Positions 30,380-31,406 of a stretch of 31,406 nucleotides of DNA are shown here, one piece after another. The position numbers were made by a program, and so were the translations under genes. The DNA is from Trichosphaerium sp. ATCC 40318 (taxonomy: Eukaryota; Discosea; Flabellinia; Trichosidae). The stretch covers positions 1 to 31,406 of the forward strand of contig JALMLS010000592.1 in NCBI GenBank assembly GCA_038496445.1, written 5' to 3'. The notes under the pieces are model-generated. The model saw only the letters and a list, made by a program, of their open reading frames with translations, did no database searches and had not been told where the DNA came from. How positions within the stretch are numbered: position 1 is the first letter of the stretch; each line of letters starts with the position of its first letter.

Positions 30380-31406
30380 TGTTGAAAAAAAGATAAACAG
30401 AAAATTACTACCAATTTCCTTGTACCCCAATTTAGTTCTAAAATATTTTCTACTTTTCCACCCATTGATTACACTACAAGAACAAAGTTCAACATCGTTT
30501 TTGATTCACTGAAATTATCCACAAAGTTCCTATTCTTCCGTTTTAGTCTATTGATTCATGAATTGTATTTGAGCAGTGAGACCCTTCCAATTAGTTTCCC
30601 TGTTGCGTATTCTCGTTTACATCATAAAACAGTAACACCTCAACCTACACCTGACAGGTCAACTCGTTTAAAGAACAAGAAATCTTGCCTTATTTCCAAA
30701 ATGTGTCCTTAACCAGACATTTTCTTCAACGAACACAAGGCATTTACCTCAATGACCTATCATTCACGTTACACCACTACTGTTACAAAGGAATTAAAGA
30801 GAGATCCATCGGCAGATCGTTTTAGAAACGAAACAAAGCTTCTTGGCTCAAACCCTTTTGAAAACGTGCGTTTAATACCTCAACGGCAAATCTGTGGGCT
30901 AAAGCCACGATTACTGCCACTACAATCCTATCCTACGCGGATGATGGAGAGCCACCTTGTTTCATCATGCTAAGTAAGACATTTAGATATTCATTCACCC
31001 TGTACAAAGCAGTAAACACCTGCATGTTAATATGAGATCAAAAGACAAAAAGTCATACATTCATATCATAATCGACCTCAACAAATACCCAAGAGAGCAC
31101 CCAATAGTACTTGTTCCAAAGTGTTTCTTCACAACTAGTACAATAGGAGACCAAAACCTTGTTAAGTATTCTCAGAAACGCTTAAACGATACCTATGAAT
31201 CAAAAGACATGTCACACTATCTACCAACAATTTATGAAAACGTGGAAGATCCAAACACAAGCATTTGCTTCAAGTCTGTATGTCAAGAGTTAACTAGTAA
31301 TCTGTTTTATATAATTGTTTACAATGTATTTAGGATGTAGATTTTCGTTGTAAGACATGTGAACACTGCACAGAAACTCCATGTCCTCAGTTCAAAGACA
31401 CTTTTG
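30380..31406 (+). CDS. unresolved coding-like region, runs off right edge
   Basis: Several open segments in different frames read like protein but were not joined. They are 30380-30712 (110 codons with no early ATG: TKFNIVFDSLKLSTKFLFF, then LIHELYLSSETLPISF), 30752-30973 (RDPSADRFRNETKLLGSNPF, ending SYPTRMMESHL) or an overlapping frame (ILSYADDGEPPCFIML), and 31032-31277 (SYIHIIIDLNKYPREHPIVL, SKDMSHYLPTIYENVEDPN). The last joins in phase, through a clear intron (31278-31333, GTATGT...TTTAG), to 31334-31406, which encodes a Cys-rich start, CKTCEHCTETPCPQF, cut by the window end. Only that final intron and its two exons are well supported. Family unknown; the Cys spacing could bind metal. 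Confidence 0.45.

Noticed and set aside
1-31406. CRISPR arrays, operons, bacterial promoters or terminators
   Set aside because: Gene structure with introns is eukaryotic; no spaced direct repeats of CRISPR type were seen.

Overview
The window is nuclear DNA of a unicellular eukaryote. Nearly every gene is split by short introns (about 38 to 75 nt, mostly GT...AG, often with CTAAY near the 3' end), intergenic stretches are T-rich, and proteins such as a C2-formin, a telomere-binding Myb protein and RING and F-box proteins are eukaryotic. TAA, TAG and TGA all serve as stops. The mix (formin with GBD/FH3, secreted sulfatase and GH28 enzyme, LRR/F-box proteins with 21-22 residue repeats) fits a phagotrophic amoeba-like protist. 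That is an inference; no rRNA or other marker is present.

Layout. 42-553 (+): last exons of a UFM1-specific protease (peptidase C78). 1245-2924 (-): a protein ending in a telomere-type Myb domain, with an all-helical region resembling TRFH. 3175-5139 (-) and 17383-19475 (-): two diverged copies of an unrecognised multi-exon gene beginning with a ubiquitin-like domain, 14.2 kb apart. 5613-7637 (-): a secreted glycoside hydrolase family 28 protein, 12 exons. 7955-10133 (-): a FLYWCH/MULE transposase-like gene with an in-frame stop. 10199-10670: a ~21-bp minisatellite, followed by a field of older, decayed repeats and about 1.3 kb with no gene I can support. 12792-14107 (-): TPM domain, membrane segment, RING-H2 finger and Gly-rich tail. 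14112-14873 (-): a mitochondrial-looking protein with a biotinyl/lipoyl-like segment. 15341-15573 (+): LRR gene fragment. 16034-16963 (-): single-exon F-box protein. 20199-22487 (+): secreted sulfatase with the CxPxR signature, 14 exons and one apparent frameshift. 22750-24038 (+): F-box/LRR protein. 24479-30359 (+): long formin (C2, GBD/FH3, coiled coil, FH1, FH2). From about 30380 to the right edge: coding-like sequence I could not resolve.

The genes do not form one pathway. Two themes stand out. Ubiquitin-type functions are dense (UFM1 protease, two UBL proteins, RING, two F-box proteins), and two secreted polysaccharide/sulfate hydrolases suggest digestion of environmental or food-derived polymers. 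Across the window the palindrome CACGTG is far more common than composition predicts (33 copies by hand count against about 4 expected); in the formin gene all 12 copies lie in introns.

Several genes carry a single disruption of an otherwise clean frame (MULE gene, sulfatase, one UBL copy). From one sequence I cannot tell assembly indels from true gene decay. Exon borders were placed by hand from splice signals and frame.
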